In this document: positions 45,632 to 54,975 of the stretch, piece after piece
Position numbering within the stretch: the first letter of the stretch is position 1
Layout of the letters: each line of letters opens with the position of its first letter
Source of the DNA: SCTD01 sp963784675
GTDB taxonomy: Bacteria > Actinomycetota > Actinomycetes > Mycobacteriales > SCTD01
Reading direction: 5' to 3'
Assembly (NCBI GenBank): GCA_963784675.1
Contig: CAWASE010000002.1
Coordinates: 363,426 to 427,425, forward strand
Length of the DNA stretch: 64,000 nt
Notes under the pieces: generated by a model
What the model saw: the letters and a program-made list of their open reading frames with translations, nothing else
Database searches by the model: none
Told to the model about the DNA's origin: nothing
Made by a program: the position numbers and the translations under genes

Positions 45632-47406
45632 GCAACGAACCCGCTCCGGCGCGCCGCCTGCGCCGACCGGGGCGCGCCCCGGGCTCGGCCAACCTGGCCG
45701 CCGCGGTCGCCGTGCTGGCCGTGCTGCTGCCCCTGCTGCTCGCTGCCGGCACGTCGGCTCCGCCTACCGCGGCGGAGTTCTCGCCGAACGCCGACCAGGT
45801 CATCAAGAAGGCCCCCGACGGTCAGGCCGCGGCAGTCAACGGCACCGGTGCCGGCCAGGGCGCCGGCGGCGGCGGGACCGGCGGCGGTGACGCAGGGGGC
45901 GGCGCCAGTCCGGTACCCAGCGCCTCGCCGAGCCCGTCCGCGCCGCCGGTGGAGAACAAGACCGTGGCGACGAACCTGCTCAAGCGCTGCGTCGGGACGC
46001 CGCCCCGGCAGATCGAGGACCCGCAGTCGCCACCGTGCATCGCGTACTTCGACGGCGAGAACGGCGGGGCGACCGCGTCGGGCGTCACCGCGGACGCCGT
46101 GTACATCGCGGTGCCCACACCGGAGAGCTCGGAGGCGCAGTACGACGCCCTGGCGACGTTCTTCAACGACCGCTTCCAGTTCTACGGCCGCAAGCTCGTG
46201 TTCCAGTACTGCGCCAGCAGCGGGGGTGGCGGTGGTTCCTCCGACCAGGCCTCGCAGGTGGCCGACGCCGCGCTGGCGGCCCAGGGCTGCGGCGTCGGAC
46301 CCAAGCCGTTCGCGTCCACCTTCTACCGCAGCACCAACGGCGCGTACTACATGCCGGCGATGTGCCGCTACAAGATACTGACGATGGGGGTGTACGCGCC
46401 CAACGACAGCAAGTACCTCGACGCCTGCCCCGGCTACCTGTTCCAGTATCCGATGGTCGCGGACGAGGAGTTCGCGAACCTGGGCGAGTGGGGCTGCAAC
46501 CGGCTCGTGGGCGGGACGGCGGCGTACTCCGGCGGCAACGACTCCAAGACGCCGCCGGCCCCGCTGAAGAATCGCAAGCGCAAGTTCGGGGTGCTGCTCG
46601 AGCCGTTCACCGACACCGACGCGATCGCCAGGCGCGCGGCGCTGGACCCGCTGGTCAACCGGCTGAGGGCGTGCGGCGCGACGCTCGACGAGCAGGACAT
46701 CATCGTCAACCCGGTCCAGGGCGACTTCGACCCGCCGTCGGCCCAGAACGCTGTGCTGCAGCTGCGCGGCGACGACGTGACCTCGATCGTCTGCCTGTGC
46801 AACTTCTTCTCCTACGGCACGTTGGCGCGGGCTGCCGACGTCAACGCCTACCAGCCGGAGTGGATCAGCTCGACGTTCGGCCTCAACGACGTCAACTCCT
46901 CCTTCCAGCTGAGCGCGGCGCCGAGCACCCAGCTGCAGCACACCTTCGGCCTGACCTTCAACCCGCGGATGACGAACCCGTTGCAGAACCCCTTCAACGT
47001 GGCGCTGCAGGAAGGTGACCCCTCGCAGCCGCCGGTCACCGGGTCGACGGTCGAGGCGAAGCTGGAGATCTACCGCTCGCTGCTGGTCCTGGCCGCGGGC
47101 ATCCAGATGGCGGGTCCGGACCTGACGCCGGAGACGTTCCGCGACGGCTTGCGCAAGACGACCTTCCCCAACCCGATCACGGCGCTGCACGCCGGGGCCG
47201 TCGACGTGAGACCGGACGGGTACAGCTACACCGCCGACGGTGCGGAGTGGTGGTACAGCCCGACGGCAGCGGGCCCGTTCAGCGACAGCGCAGCCACTCC
47301 GGGCACCGTCTGCTACCTCGACAGCGGCAACCGGCACACGCTCGGCGACTGGCCGAAGGGGCCTGCGCCCTTCTTCACGGGCCGCTGCGACTCCGGAGCG
47401 CCCTAG
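45628..47406 (+). CDS. Type-1 periplasmic-binding-protein-like substrate-binding protein
   Basis: The 592-residue protein has an N-terminal membrane helix (NLAAAVAVLAVLLPLLLAAG) without a lipobox Cys. A Gly-rich disordered part (about residues 70-110, GAGQGAGGGGTGGG) and a LivK-type ligand-binding fold (about 130-560) follow. The latter has FFNDRFQFYGRKLVFQYCASSG, VLLEPFTDTDAIARRAALDPLVNRL, ITSIVCLCNF-like VTSIVCLCNFF, and SLLVLAAGIQMAGPDLTPETFRDGL. It is about 180 residues longer than LivK. As the last gene of the operon opened by the single-chain transporter, it is the natural substrate-delivery subunit. The ligand is unknown. Confidence 0.75.
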   Translation: MSNEPAPARRLRRPGRAPGSANLAAAVAVLAVLLPLLLAAGTSAPPTAAEFSPNADQVIKKAPDGQAAAVNGTGAGQGAGGGGTGGGDAGGGASPVPSASPSPSAPPVENKTVATNLLKRCVGTPPRQIEDPQSPPCIAYFDGENGGATASGVTADAVYIAVPTPESSEAQYDALATFFNDRFQFYGRKLVFQYCASSGGGGGSSDQASQVADAALAAQGCGVGPKPFASTFYRSTNGAYYMPAMCRYKILTMGVYAPNDSKYLDACPGYLFQYPMVADEEFANLGEWGCNRLVGGTAAYSGGNDSKTPPAPLKNRKRKFGVLLEPFTDTDAIARRAALDPLVNRLRACGATLDEQDIIVNPVQGDFDPPSAQNAVLQLRGDDVTSIVCLCNFFSYGTLARAADVNAYQPEWISSTFGLNDVNSSFQLSAAPSTQLQHTFGLTFNPRMTNPLQNPFNVALQEGDPSQPPVTGSTVEAKLEIYRSLLVLAAGIQMAGPDLTPETFRDGLRKTTFPNPITALHAGAVDVRPDGYSYTADGAEWWYSPTAAGPFSDSAATPGTVCYLDSGNRHTLGDWPKGPAPFFTGRCDSGAP

Positions 47407-47542
47407 ACCGCACCTGCTGGCACCTGCCGCACGGTCCGCACGCCGAGACCGGGCGGGGTGCCTTCCTTCTCGCACCGATGAGCTTCCCGCTGTAGCCACC
47501 CCGCGCCGTCCTCCGTCGGCGCCAGTACCGAGGACGTGTGCC

Positions 47543-48751
47543 GTGACCGACCCCCGACAGCTGGGCTTCGACCCCGACCGACTGGCGCGCATCGACAAGC
47601 ACCTGGCGCGGTACGTCGACGCGGGAAAGCTCGCCGGCTGGCAGCTCGGCGTCGCGCGGCACGGCGAGGTGGCGCACACCGCCACCTACGGCTGGCAGGA
47701 CCGCGAGCACGACGTCGCCGTGGCACCGTCGACCATCTGGCGCATCGCCTCGATGACCAAGCCCATCACCTCCGTCACGGCGATGTCGCTCTGGGAGGAA
47801 GGCGTCTTCTCCCTGAACGATCCGATCAGCACGTGGCTGCCCGAGTTCGCCGACGTGCGCGTCTACGCCCGCGGCATCGGCAAGACGCTGGTGACGGTGC
47901 CGGCGACCGAGCCCATCCGGGTATGGCACCTGCTGACGCACTCCTCGGGCCTGACCGCCGGATTCCTCCACAACTCCGTGGTCGACCTGATGTATCGCGA
48001 GGCCGGGTACGACCTGGCCGCCCCGCCGCAGCACGCCGACATCGCCGCCTGTGTGCGGGACTGGGCCGCTCTCCCGCTGTTGTTCCAGCCCGGGACGGCC
48101 TGGGGCTACGGCGTGTCCACGGACGTGCTGGGTCGCCTCGTCGAGATCTGGAGCGGACAGACCCTCGACGAGGCGATCGCCAGCCGGGTCACCGCGCCGC
48201 TCGACATGGTCGACACGGGCTTCTGCGTGCCGGAGACGGACCGGCCCCGGCTCGCGGCGCTCTACTACGCCGACGACGCGGACCTGGCGGTGCGCCACCC
48301 GCTCAGCGACGCACCGCAGACCTACCCCGCCATCCTGTCCGGCGGCGGCGGACTGGTCAGCACCCTGACCGACTACCTGCGCTTCGCACGCATGCTCCAG
48401 CAGGGCGGGGCCGTCGACGGCACTCGCGTGCTGGCCCCCCGGACGCTGGAGATGATGACGAGGAACCACCTGCCGGGCGACCTCGGGACGCTGTCGACGG
48501 GCGGCTTCGCCGAGACGAACTTCGACGGGGTGGGCTTCGGGCTCGGGTTCGCCGTCGCCACCGACCCGACGCGCTCGCACAGCGCGGGAGCCGCCGGTGA
48601 GTACTACTGGGGCGGCATCTTCAGCACCGCCTTCTGGGTCGATCCGGCGAACGACCTCAGCTGCGTGTTCATGTCGCAGCTCATGCCGTCGAGCACCCAC
48701 CCGATCCGAGCCCAGCTGCGACAGCTCGTCTACAGCGCGTTGGTCGGTTGA
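47543..48751 (+). CDS. Serine hydrolase, beta-lactamase/esterase fold
   Basis: The 402-residue protein starts at GTG 47543 with gagga 8 bases ahead. Its S-x-x-K motif is in WRIASMTKPITSV (Ser about residue 72) and the Y-x-(N/S) region is WGYGVSTDVLGRL. The third motif position could be H-S-A-G near residue 350. It belongs to the class C beta-lactamase/EstB-type group, which includes esterases, peptidases and true beta-lactamases. No signal peptide is present, so an intracellular esterase is more likely than antibiotic resistance. It stands apart from the upstream operon by 136 bases. Confidence 0.85.
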   Translation: MTDPRQLGFDPDRLARIDKHLARYVDAGKLAGWQLGVARHGEVAHTATYGWQDREHDVAVAPSTIWRIASMTKPITSVTAMSLWEEGVFSLNDPISTWLPEFADVRVYARGIGKTLVTVPATEPIRVWHLLTHSSGLTAGFLHNSVVDLMYREAGYDLAAPPQHADIAACVRDWAALPLLFQPGTAWGYGVSTDVLGRLVEIWSGQTLDEAIASRVTAPLDMVDTGFCVPETDRPRLAALYYADDADLAVRHPLSDAPQTYPAILSGGGGLVSTLTDYLRFARMLQQGGAVDGTRVLAPRTLEMMTRNHLPGDLGTLSTGGFAETNFDGVGFGLGFAVATDPTRSHSAGAAGEYYWGGIFSTAFWVDPANDLSCVFMSQLMPSSTHPIRAQLRQLVYSALVG

Positions 48752-49097
48752 GGGGGCCGCGTCGGTGGCCGTAGTCTCGCGCGTCGCGGTTGGGTCGCCA
48801 GGTGGTTGACCGCGCCCCTCGTGACCCTGGTCCGCCCGCGGGAACCCGCCTAGCCCCGCCTAGCCCCGGCCGCCGGTTCGGTCACCTGCCGGTGCTGCTG
48901 CCGGCGCAGGCGACCTCGCTGGAGAGCGGTTCTCCCAGCGTGCTGCTGCACGTCGTGGACGTGCCGCCAGCAGGTGAACAGGTGTACAGGAGTGCGCGGG
49001 GACATACTGAGACATCTGAGCCCGGGATGTTAACGCCTTGTCGCCGACGTCGGGCTCGACTGTGAACACCCGTACACAGACAAGTGATGGAGCTGAC
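48752..49097. other. Intergenic stretch with a spaced direct-repeat pair
   Basis: No convincing gene is seen. GTGAACA-GGT-GTACA at 48974-48988 and GTGAACA-CCC-GTACA at 49062-49076 are two copies of one 15-base pattern, 88 bases apart start to start and in the same orientation. An AT-richer island (ggacatactgagacatctgag, partial, around 49000) and tgttaac (49027-49034) lie between. They could be regulator sites for the beta-mannosidase unit. Open frames on the minus strand here have no protein-like composition. Confidence 0.45.
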
Positions 49098-49298
49098 GTG
49101 AGCGCAAGGACTGTGAGCGCCCTCGCGGTAGGTGCTGCGTCGGACCGACTGAAGCTGTCCCCGGCCCGTCGCAAGCTGGTCCTAGACCTCCTGCGGAGCG
49201 GTGCCCAGCTCGGACCGCCACCCGTCGACGGTGCGCGTTCCCATGGTCACGACGGCGTGGACGGTGATCTCCGCGTCGCCGGGATCCTCCAGGCGTGA
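49098..49298 (+). CDS. Possible small gene upstream of the beta-mannosidase
   Basis: From GTG 49098, with gatggag 5 bases ahead, 66 codons run MSARTVSALAVGAASDRLKL and on through a helical SPARRKLVLDLLRSG to a Gly/Asp/His-rich end. The TGA at 49296-49298 overlaps the mannosidase GTG (GTGA), a pattern seen at true junctions elsewhere in this window, though such overlaps can arise by chance. No family is recognised and the C-terminal composition is ambiguous. It could equally be non-coding leader. Confidence 0.25.
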   Translation: MSARTVSALAVGAASDRLKLSPARRKLVLDLLRSGAQLGPPPVDGARSHGHDGVDGDLRVAGILQA

Positions 49299-51813
49299 CC
49301 GCCGTGACCAGCCGCGCAACCGCGGTCGAGGGCTTCGAGGTCACGTGGACCGACGGGGCGAGGCCCGGGCCCGACGCCCGCTGGGTGCCGGCAGTCGTCC
49401 CGGGCGGCGTGCACGAGAGCCTGCTGGCGGCGGGGTTGGTCGGTCACCCCTACCAGGGGACGAACGAGCTGGACCTCGCCTGGGTCGAGCCGGCCACCTG
49501 GTGGTACCGGGCGCGCTTCACCTCGGAGCCGGGGGTGCTCCGCTTCGCCGGCCTCGACACGGTTGCCGACGTCGAGCTCGACGGCGTCCTGCTCGGCACC
49601 GCACGCAACCAGCACCGCAGCCACGAGTTCCCGGTCGCGACCGCGGGCGAGCACGAGCTGCTGCTGCGCTTCCCGCCGCCGCTGGCCGGTCTGCTCGACG
49701 GGCAGGAAGAGCGGGTCGAGGTCGAGGTCGAGGCGCTGCACGACCGGCAGCGCCGGGTCCGGCCTGACGACCCGGTCACGCCGCGGGACGAGGTGGAGCT
49801 TCGGCTGTCCCGCGTCCGGCTGCGCAAGGCCGTCTTTTCCTGGGGCTGGGACTTCGCGCCTCGCGTGCCCTCTCGCGGTGTCAGCGCGCCGGTCGAGGTC
49901 GTCCACACGGCGCCAGCCCTGGCCGGCGTGCGGGTGCGTGCCGTCGGCGTCGACGTCGTCGCCCGGACGACGGCGTTCGAGGTGTCGGGGTCGGCGACCG
50001 GGGTCCTGCGGGTCGAGGCGGTTGCGCCGGACGGGCGGGTCACCACCCTGACGAGCGAGGTCGACGGCGCCTTCTGCCTGGCGCTGCCGCTGGTCGACGT
50101 GCACCTGTGGTGGACGCACGACCTGGGCGACCCGGACCTCTACGACGTGCGTGTGACCCTCGCCCGCGAGGGTGAGCCGGACGACGTCGTGCAGGCCCGG
50201 CGTGGGCTGCGCACGCTCGAGCTGGACCGCAGCCCCGACCCGGACGAGGACGGGCACCTGTTCCGCTTCGTCCTCAACGGGCAGCCGCTGTTCGCCCGAG
50301 GCGCGAACTGGGTCCCGCAGTCGATGCTCGTCAGCAGCGTCGACCCGAAGCGGACCCGCGACCTCGTCAGGCTCGCCCGCGACGGCGCGATGAACATGCT
50401 GCGCGTGTGGGGCGGCGGCGTCTACCCGAGCGAGGCCTTCTACGACGCCTGCGACGAGCTGGGCCTGCTCGTCTGGCAGGACTTCATGTTCGCCTGCTTC
50501 GACTACCCCGACCCCCGCGGCGAGCTGGCCGCGGAGGTCGAGCTCGAGGCCGTCGAGCAGGTGCGCCGGCTCCGTGACCGCGCCAGCCTCGCGCTCTGGT
50601 GCGGCGAGAACGAGGCACAGGCGATCCACGAGCTGACCGCGGGCGAGGCAGGCCCCGGCGACTGGGGCTGGTCGTTCTGGAACGAGCAGCTGCCGCGCGT
50701 CGTGAGCGAGCACGACGGGACCACGCCCTACTGGCCGGGCAGCCCTGGGGCGACCGACCCGGCGAGACCCTCAACGGCACGAGCGACGGTGACCGGCACG
50801 CCTGGGAGGTGTGGCACGGCAGTGTCGGCATCGGCGCGGGCGGTCCGGTCGGGTTCGCCAGCCGCGGCGCGTCGATGCACTTCTCCCGCTACGAGCACGA
50901 CCAGGGCCGCTTCATCAGCGAGTTCGGCATCCACGCCTCGCCCGAGCTGCCGACCCTGCTGCGCTGGACCACCCCGGGACGCTCGCCCTCGGGCTCGGCT
51001 GAGCTCGCGCACCGCATCAAGGACACCCCGAAGGACAAGGGCTGGGCGCTGATCGAGCACGAGACCGGCCTGCCGACGACCCTGCACGAGTACGTCGACT
51101 TCTCCATGGCCTGCCAGGCCGAAGGGCTCAAGCACGGGGTCGAGCACTACCGCCGTCGTCAGCCGCACTGCAGCGGCACGCTGGTCTGGCAGCTCAACGA
51201 CAGCTGGCCCGGTCTGTCCTGGTCGGTCGTCGACTTCGACCACGTGCCGAAGGCCGGCTACTGGTACCTGCAGCGCGCCTACGCACCGCTGCTGGCCAGC
51301 TTCCGCACGACCGACGACGCGCTCGAGCTCTGGGTCACCAGCTCCCGGCCGGACGCTGTGCGACTGCAGCTCACGGTCGAGCTCGGGCCGCTGACCGGTG
51401 CCGTGGAGCGGAGTCTCGAGCTCGACGTCCTGGCCGAGGGCATGACGTCACGTCCTGTGTGGTCCACCGCCCTGCCGGCCGCCGACCGGGCCGCCTGGGT
51501 GACCGAGCGATCGGGCCTGCTGCCCGACGGGCGCCGCTTCTTCGCACCGCTGAAGGACCTGCCGCTGCGCTCCGCGTCGATCACCGCGGAGATCGAGGAC
51601 GTCGGCCCAGGCTGGGCTCGCGTGCGGCTGACCTCGCAGGGCTACGGCTACCTGGCCCGCATCCTCTGCGACCAGCCGGGCGCGCGGTTCTCGACCAACC
51701 ACGTCGACCTGCGAGACGGGCGGTCCCGCGTCGTCGACGTCACCGACCTGCCTGCGGGCGCGGTGCTCAGCGTCAGCAGCTACGGCGCCGAACCCCGCCC
51801 GATCACGCTGTAG
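49295..51813 (+). pseudogene. Glycoside hydrolase family 2 beta-mannosidase-like protein, frameshifted
   Basis: From GTG 49295 the first frame covers the sugar-binding domain (VPGGVHESLLAAGLVGHPYQG, WWYRARF), the immunoglobulin-like domain and part of the TIM barrel (ARGANWVPQSML, MNMLRVWGGGVYPSEAFYDACDELGLLVWQDFMF). The acid/base Glu is in WCGENEAQ. The second frame continues WEVWHGS, FISEFGIHASPELPTLLRW (nucleophile Glu) and GTLVWQLNDSWPGLSWSVVD. The break is at CCC 50743-50745: one more C gives P-Y-W-P-G-S-P-W-G-D and a protein of about 839 residues, normal for family GH2 mannosidases. It would act on mannosides or mannan oligomers in the cytoplasm (no signal peptide). An error in the read is likely. 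Confidence 0.85.
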
Positions 51814-52026
51814 CCACCGAGACGAGGACCAAGATGCCGACGCCCCGGACGTCGACGCTGTCAGGCGGTCTGAGGGTCTGACCCGCGCCCGCTGCTGCGT
51901 CGCATATCACTCTTCGTCGCGCTCTGGGGGTCGTTGCACGGTGCTGAGAGGCCTGGTCGTCTGTCACCACCGCGAGCATCCTGCCTCTCGAAGGAACGCA
52001 CGACGACGCGGGTGCGCCGCACGCGA

Positions 52027-52245
52027 TCAGCAGTGCATGCCGTCCACGCCGTGCGGTGCCGGGCCGCGATGGTGGCTCGGGTTGTGCTGGCCGCTGAAGC
52101 CGGTGCCGTGCGCGCACGACGCGACGTGCGAGCCGAACGTCGGCGTCGGTGGTCCGGCGGCGACGGGAGCGGCCGCACCGACGACCAGCACCGACGTCAC
52201 GACCACGACCGGGCTGACGAGCAGGGAGAGGTAGGGCGTGTTCAT
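52027..52245 (-). CDS. Small secreted peptide, Cys/His-rich
   Basis: The 72-residue product starts at ATG 52245, with a perfect ggagg 5 bases ahead. Residues 1-30 form a signal peptide (SPVVVVTSVLVVGAAAPVAAG). The mature part of about 42 residues has FGSHVASCAHGTGFSGQHNPSHHRG and ends GVDGMHC (two Cys, six His). I recall short actinobacterial secreted proteins with a similar F-G-x-H-V-x-x-C ... G-F-x-G-x-H-N-P signature and no known role. The two Cys could form one disulfide and the His could bind metal; this is inference. Confidence 0.6.
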   Translation of the reverse strand: MNTPYLSLLVSPVVVVTSVLVVGAAAPVAAGPPTPTFGSHVASCAHGTGFSGQHNPSHHRGPAPHGVDGMHC

Positions 52246-52490
52246 GGCGACCTCCGGGGTCTGCCTGGGACGTGCCGGGCGGCCCTGCGGGAAGCCCCCG
52301 CGGGCCGGCGTCCGCTGCCTGTGGTGTGCGGCGGGCCGTCGTCGTGCGTGTGCTCCGGCGCGACGGGCGCCGGAGCGGTGCGCCCCTGGCGCCCAGGCCC
52401 CGCATCGTCCAGACCAACGCCGCCATGCAGGTTGCCGGCCAGAGCCGAAGCAACCACGCGCCGACGGTGCCGGTCAGGAACAGGGCCCTA

Positions 52491-53261
52491 CTACCTCGAC
52501 TCCGGGAGAGCGTCTGAGGTCACCGTGCAGCAGGCGCTGAGCAGGATGACGGTGGCTGCCCCGTTCGCGTAGCTCGTGCGCCGTGACATGGAGCAGTCGT
52601 GGAACGGTGTCTGCTCCGGCGTGAGGAAGTGCCCCGCGAAGAACGCGTGGACGAGCGCACGCGTCGGCCCGCTGCGCCAACGGTCCCGTCGGCGGACGGG
52701 ACGTGAGCAGAACGAGTACACGACGACCCCGCCCGGCCGCAGGACCCGAAGCATCTCCGTGACCGCCGCCGTGGGGCTGTCGACCGTCTCGATGACCCAG
52801 GCGGACACCACGATGTCGAAGCTCTCGTCCGGGAACGGCAGCGACTGCACCGACGCGACGGCACGGGGGGCGTGCAGATCGCCCGCTTGCGCGAGCCTGC
52901 CCGGGGACAGGTCGACCAGGACGGGGCGCACGCCCGGCAGCACCCGGGCGAGACGCCGGGAGAGTGCGCCTGTTCCGGCGCCCGCGTCGAGCAGACGCGG
53001 CCGGTCCATGGACGACGCAGCTGTGGTGATGGCTCTCACCATCGCTGCCTCGGCTGCGCCACCAGCAGCGCGCAGCCATAGCCGTCGCCAGACGCGGTCG
53101 TAGTGGGCGGCGGTTCGCTCGTAGGTCGAGAGCACCTGTGCCGACCTCCCCGGCGCAACGGCCAGGTCGGCGCCTGGAAGCGAGAGATCACCTGTCTCAC
53201 TGCGCTTCTCGGTGGTCCGATGCGCCTGAGGGGCGATGGAGGGGGAGTGGTTCGCGCTCAT
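52491..53261 (-). CDS. Class I SAM-dependent methyltransferase (UbiE/Methyltransf_11 type)
   Basis: This 256-residue cytoplasmic protein has the SAM motif I RLLDAGAGTGALSRRLA (about residues 90-106) and an acidic VLVDLSPGRLAQAG (motif II). Later come LPFPDESFDIVVSAWVIE (motif with catalytic-site Asp) and LRPGGVVVYSF (post-motif). The N-terminal YERTAAHYDRVWRR is typical of small-molecule or quinone methyltransferases. Three cysteines near the end are unusual. It is 30 bases after the upstream DoxX neighbour's stop and may share regulation with it. Confidence 0.8.
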   Translation of the reverse strand: MSANHSPSIAPQAHRTTEKRSETGDLSLPGADLAVAPGRSAQVLSTYERTAAHYDRVWRRLWLRAAGGAAEAAMVRAITTAASSMDRPRLLDAGAGTGALSRRLARVLPGVRPVLVDLSPGRLAQAGDLHAPRAVASVQSLPFPDESFDIVVSAWVIETVDSPTAAVTEMLRVLRPGGVVVYSFCSRPVRRRDRWRSGPTRALVHAFFAGHFLTPEQTPFHDCSMSRRTSYANGAATVILLSACCTVTSDALPESR

Positions 53262-53291
53262 CGTCGGCTCACCTCTGCTCGGGGTTGGTGG

Positions 53292-53846
53292 TCAGGCGAG
53301 GAACGGGTGGCGCTGCACGAACGGCAGGCGTTCCCAGGTGCGACCGAGCCCCAGCGTGCGTCCGGCGTTGCCGAGCGCGAGCATGACGAGGAGCAGGGCG
53401 TAGACGAGGTGGTCGTCGATGATCGGGTTGTTGGCCGGTGGAAGCACCGTCGCCCACATGAGCACCAGCAGCAGCGAGCCGGCCGCCGCCGCGAGCCGCA
53501 TCGTCACGCCGAGGAGCAGAGCGGTGCCGATCGCGAACAGGCCGGTCATGAACAGCGCGTCGACCCAGGCCTGGCCGGCGAGCCGGTGCGCGAGATCTGT
53601 GAGCGGTCCGGCCGCGCCCTTGCCGAGGAATCCGGCAGTGGGCGAGCCGCCCCGGACCCAGGCGCTCGCCGACGCTGTCGCGTGCCCGAGCCCGAGCAGC
53701 TTGTCGAGGAAGGCCCACAGGAAGATGAAGCCGAGGAACAGGCGGGCCACGGCGGCCACCAGGCTCGCGGTCCGGGAGGTCGGGGCTGTCTGCTGCTGGC
53801 GCGACGGGCGCACGTCAGGGCGGACGGGGTGCTGGACGGTGGTCAT
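53292..53846 (-). CDS. DoxX-family membrane protein
   Basis: The 184-residue protein has four predicted membrane helices: LVAAVARLFLGFIFLWAFLDKLLGLG (with the FLWAFLDK block typical of DoxX/thiosulfate-quinone-oxidoreductase relatives), WVDALFMTGLFAIGTALLLG, MRLAAAAGSLLLVLMWATVLPP and HLVYALLLVMLALGNA. Family members include DoxD subunits and stress-induced inner-membrane proteins linked to redox balance. Its location next to Acg-like and DevR genes fits a low-oxygen or redox role, by inference. Confidence 0.75.
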   Translation of the reverse strand: MTTVQHPVRPDVRPSRQQQTAPTSRTASLVAAVARLFLGFIFLWAFLDKLLGLGHATASASAWVRGGSPTAGFLGKGAAGPLTDLAHRLAGQAWVDALFMTGLFAIGTALLLGVTMRLAAAAGSLLLVLMWATVLPPANNPIIDDHLVYALLLVMLALGNAGRTLGLGRTWERLPFVQRHPFLA

Positions 53847-53887
53847 GAGTGCTCCTTGCTCGGGGTCCCACCGGCTGGGGGACAGGT

Positions 53888-54925
53888 TCAGGTTGGCGGT
53901 AGGAGCGGCGCGGCGGCAGGACCGAAGGTCCCGGCGGAGGCGCGGAAGGTCCTGACGTTGCGTCGCGTCGTCGCGACCCCACGGGTGCCGATCCCGAGGC
54001 GCAGCAGGACCTGTGGTCGCCCGCCGGTGCCGAGCAGCGACTGCAGAGCCTGCCGCGGGCCGGCGACGTCGGTGACCTGACCGATGACCTGCGCCGACTG
54101 ACCGGCGACGGTGGCGTGCAGGAGCAGGGTGCTCAACGCCCGGCCGGCGCGCACCCAGTCGAGCGCCGAGTCGCCCACGGTCGTCAGCAGCAGCACGTGG
54201 GGGTGCTCAGGGGGCGGCGGCTCGGCTGGGCCGGGCCGTGCCGGGTCCTCGCCGCGGAACTGCCTGCCCGCGAGGCTCTCTGCCCGCGCCGCGCCGTGCT
54301 CGACGGCTGCCTCCGGGACGCCGTCGGGGCGGTCGGGCTGCTCGCCGTCGTGCCAGACCCAGCGCGCCAGTTCGTCGGCGTAGCCGTCGGTCGCCCGCAG
54401 CTCCTGCTCGGCCCACGCCACCAGCACGTCCACCTCGGCGTGCTCGTCGTCCCGTACCGCTCGGAGCGAGCCGTGCTCGGCCTCGACGGCGAGCCGCAAC
54501 GTCTCGAGCAGGTCGTTCGGGAGGGGCTCGTCCGCGTAGCGCCCGCGGTCGCTGTGCCGCGTCAGGACCGCGGCGGCGAGCTCGACCTGCTCGGGCGAGG
54601 GGCTGGATCCGGGCCGGAGGTGGAGCCGGGCGATCTCGTCGGGGCCGCCGGTCAGCAGCTCGGTCTCGACGTCCAGGCCCATTCCGCGAGCTGCGACCTC
54701 GAGGCAGTGGCTGGCGGCGCCGCACGAGAGCGCCAGCTGCCGCCCGTACGGGTCGATCACCGCGAGGGCGCGCTCGCGGTCTGCCGACAGGACGAAGCCG
54801 TCGTGCGTCGGCGCAAAGCGCCACGGCTGGGTGTTGTGCACGCTGGGGGCGCAGGTGGCGAGCAGCAGCAGGTGGTCGCGGACGGCGGTGGTGAGCACGG
54901 GCGGTTGCGCGAGGGAGGAGGTCAC
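53888..54925 (-). CDS. Acg-family (dormancy-regulon) nitroreductase-fold protein
   Basis: The 345-residue protein opens with the nitroreductase-fold FMN-site block ATCAPSVHNTQPWRF (about residues 23-37), followed by ALSCGAASHCLEVAARGMGLDVE. A later R-H-S-D-R-G-R-Y block and QVIGQVTDVAGPRQALQSLLG are characteristic of the Acg (Rv2032-type) family, which resembles nitroreductases but may store FMN. In mycobacteria this gene belongs to the DosR regulon. Here it is divergent from the DevR-type gene with an 86-base shared promoter region that holds a DevR-box-like sequence. Confidence 0.8.
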   Translation of the reverse strand: MTSSLAQPPVLTTAVRDHLLLLATCAPSVHNTQPWRFAPTHDGFVLSADRERALAVIDPYGRQLALSCGAASHCLEVAARGMGLDVETELLTGGPDEIARLHLRPGSSPSPEQVELAAAVLTRHSDRGRYADEPLPNDLLETLRLAVEAEHGSLRAVRDDEHAEVDVLVAWAEQELRATDGYADELARWVWHDGEQPDRPDGVPEAAVEHGAARAESLAGRQFRGEDPARPGPAEPPPPEHPHVLLLTTVGDSALDWVRAGRALSTLLLHATVAGQSAQVIGQVTDVAGPRQALQSLLGTGGRPQVLLRLGIGTRGVATTRRNVRTFRASAGTFGPAAAPLLPPT

Positions 54926-54961
54926 CCTTGCACTGTGCGGGCGGCGGCAGGGTCACGAACA

Positions 54962-54975
54962 GGGTCTTTGGACTC
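54962..54975. promoter_or_regulatory. DevR/DosR-box-like sequence between acg-like and devR-like genes
   Basis: GGGTCTTTGGACTC is imperfectly palindromic and agrees with the DosR consensus GGGACTTTAGTCCC at about ten of fourteen positions by eye. It lies 37 bases from both divergent start codons. Binding by the adjacent DevR-type regulator, giving joint control of acg-like and devR, is inferred from position and resemblance. Confidence 0.35.

Noticed and set aside
45523..47685. 720-codon minus-strand frame
   Set aside because: It is antisense to the substrate-binding protein, which has clear LivK-type features.
47543..48751. Beta-lactamase as an antibiotic-resistance gene
   Set aside because: The S-x-x-K protein lacks a signal peptide, and the family is mostly esterases and peptidases, so resistance is not supported.
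53858..53882. GTCCC ... GGGGAC near the DoxX start as a DosR box
   Set aside because: The arms face outward in the opposite order to the DosR consensus (GGGAC ... GTCCC), so the resemblance is not meaningful.
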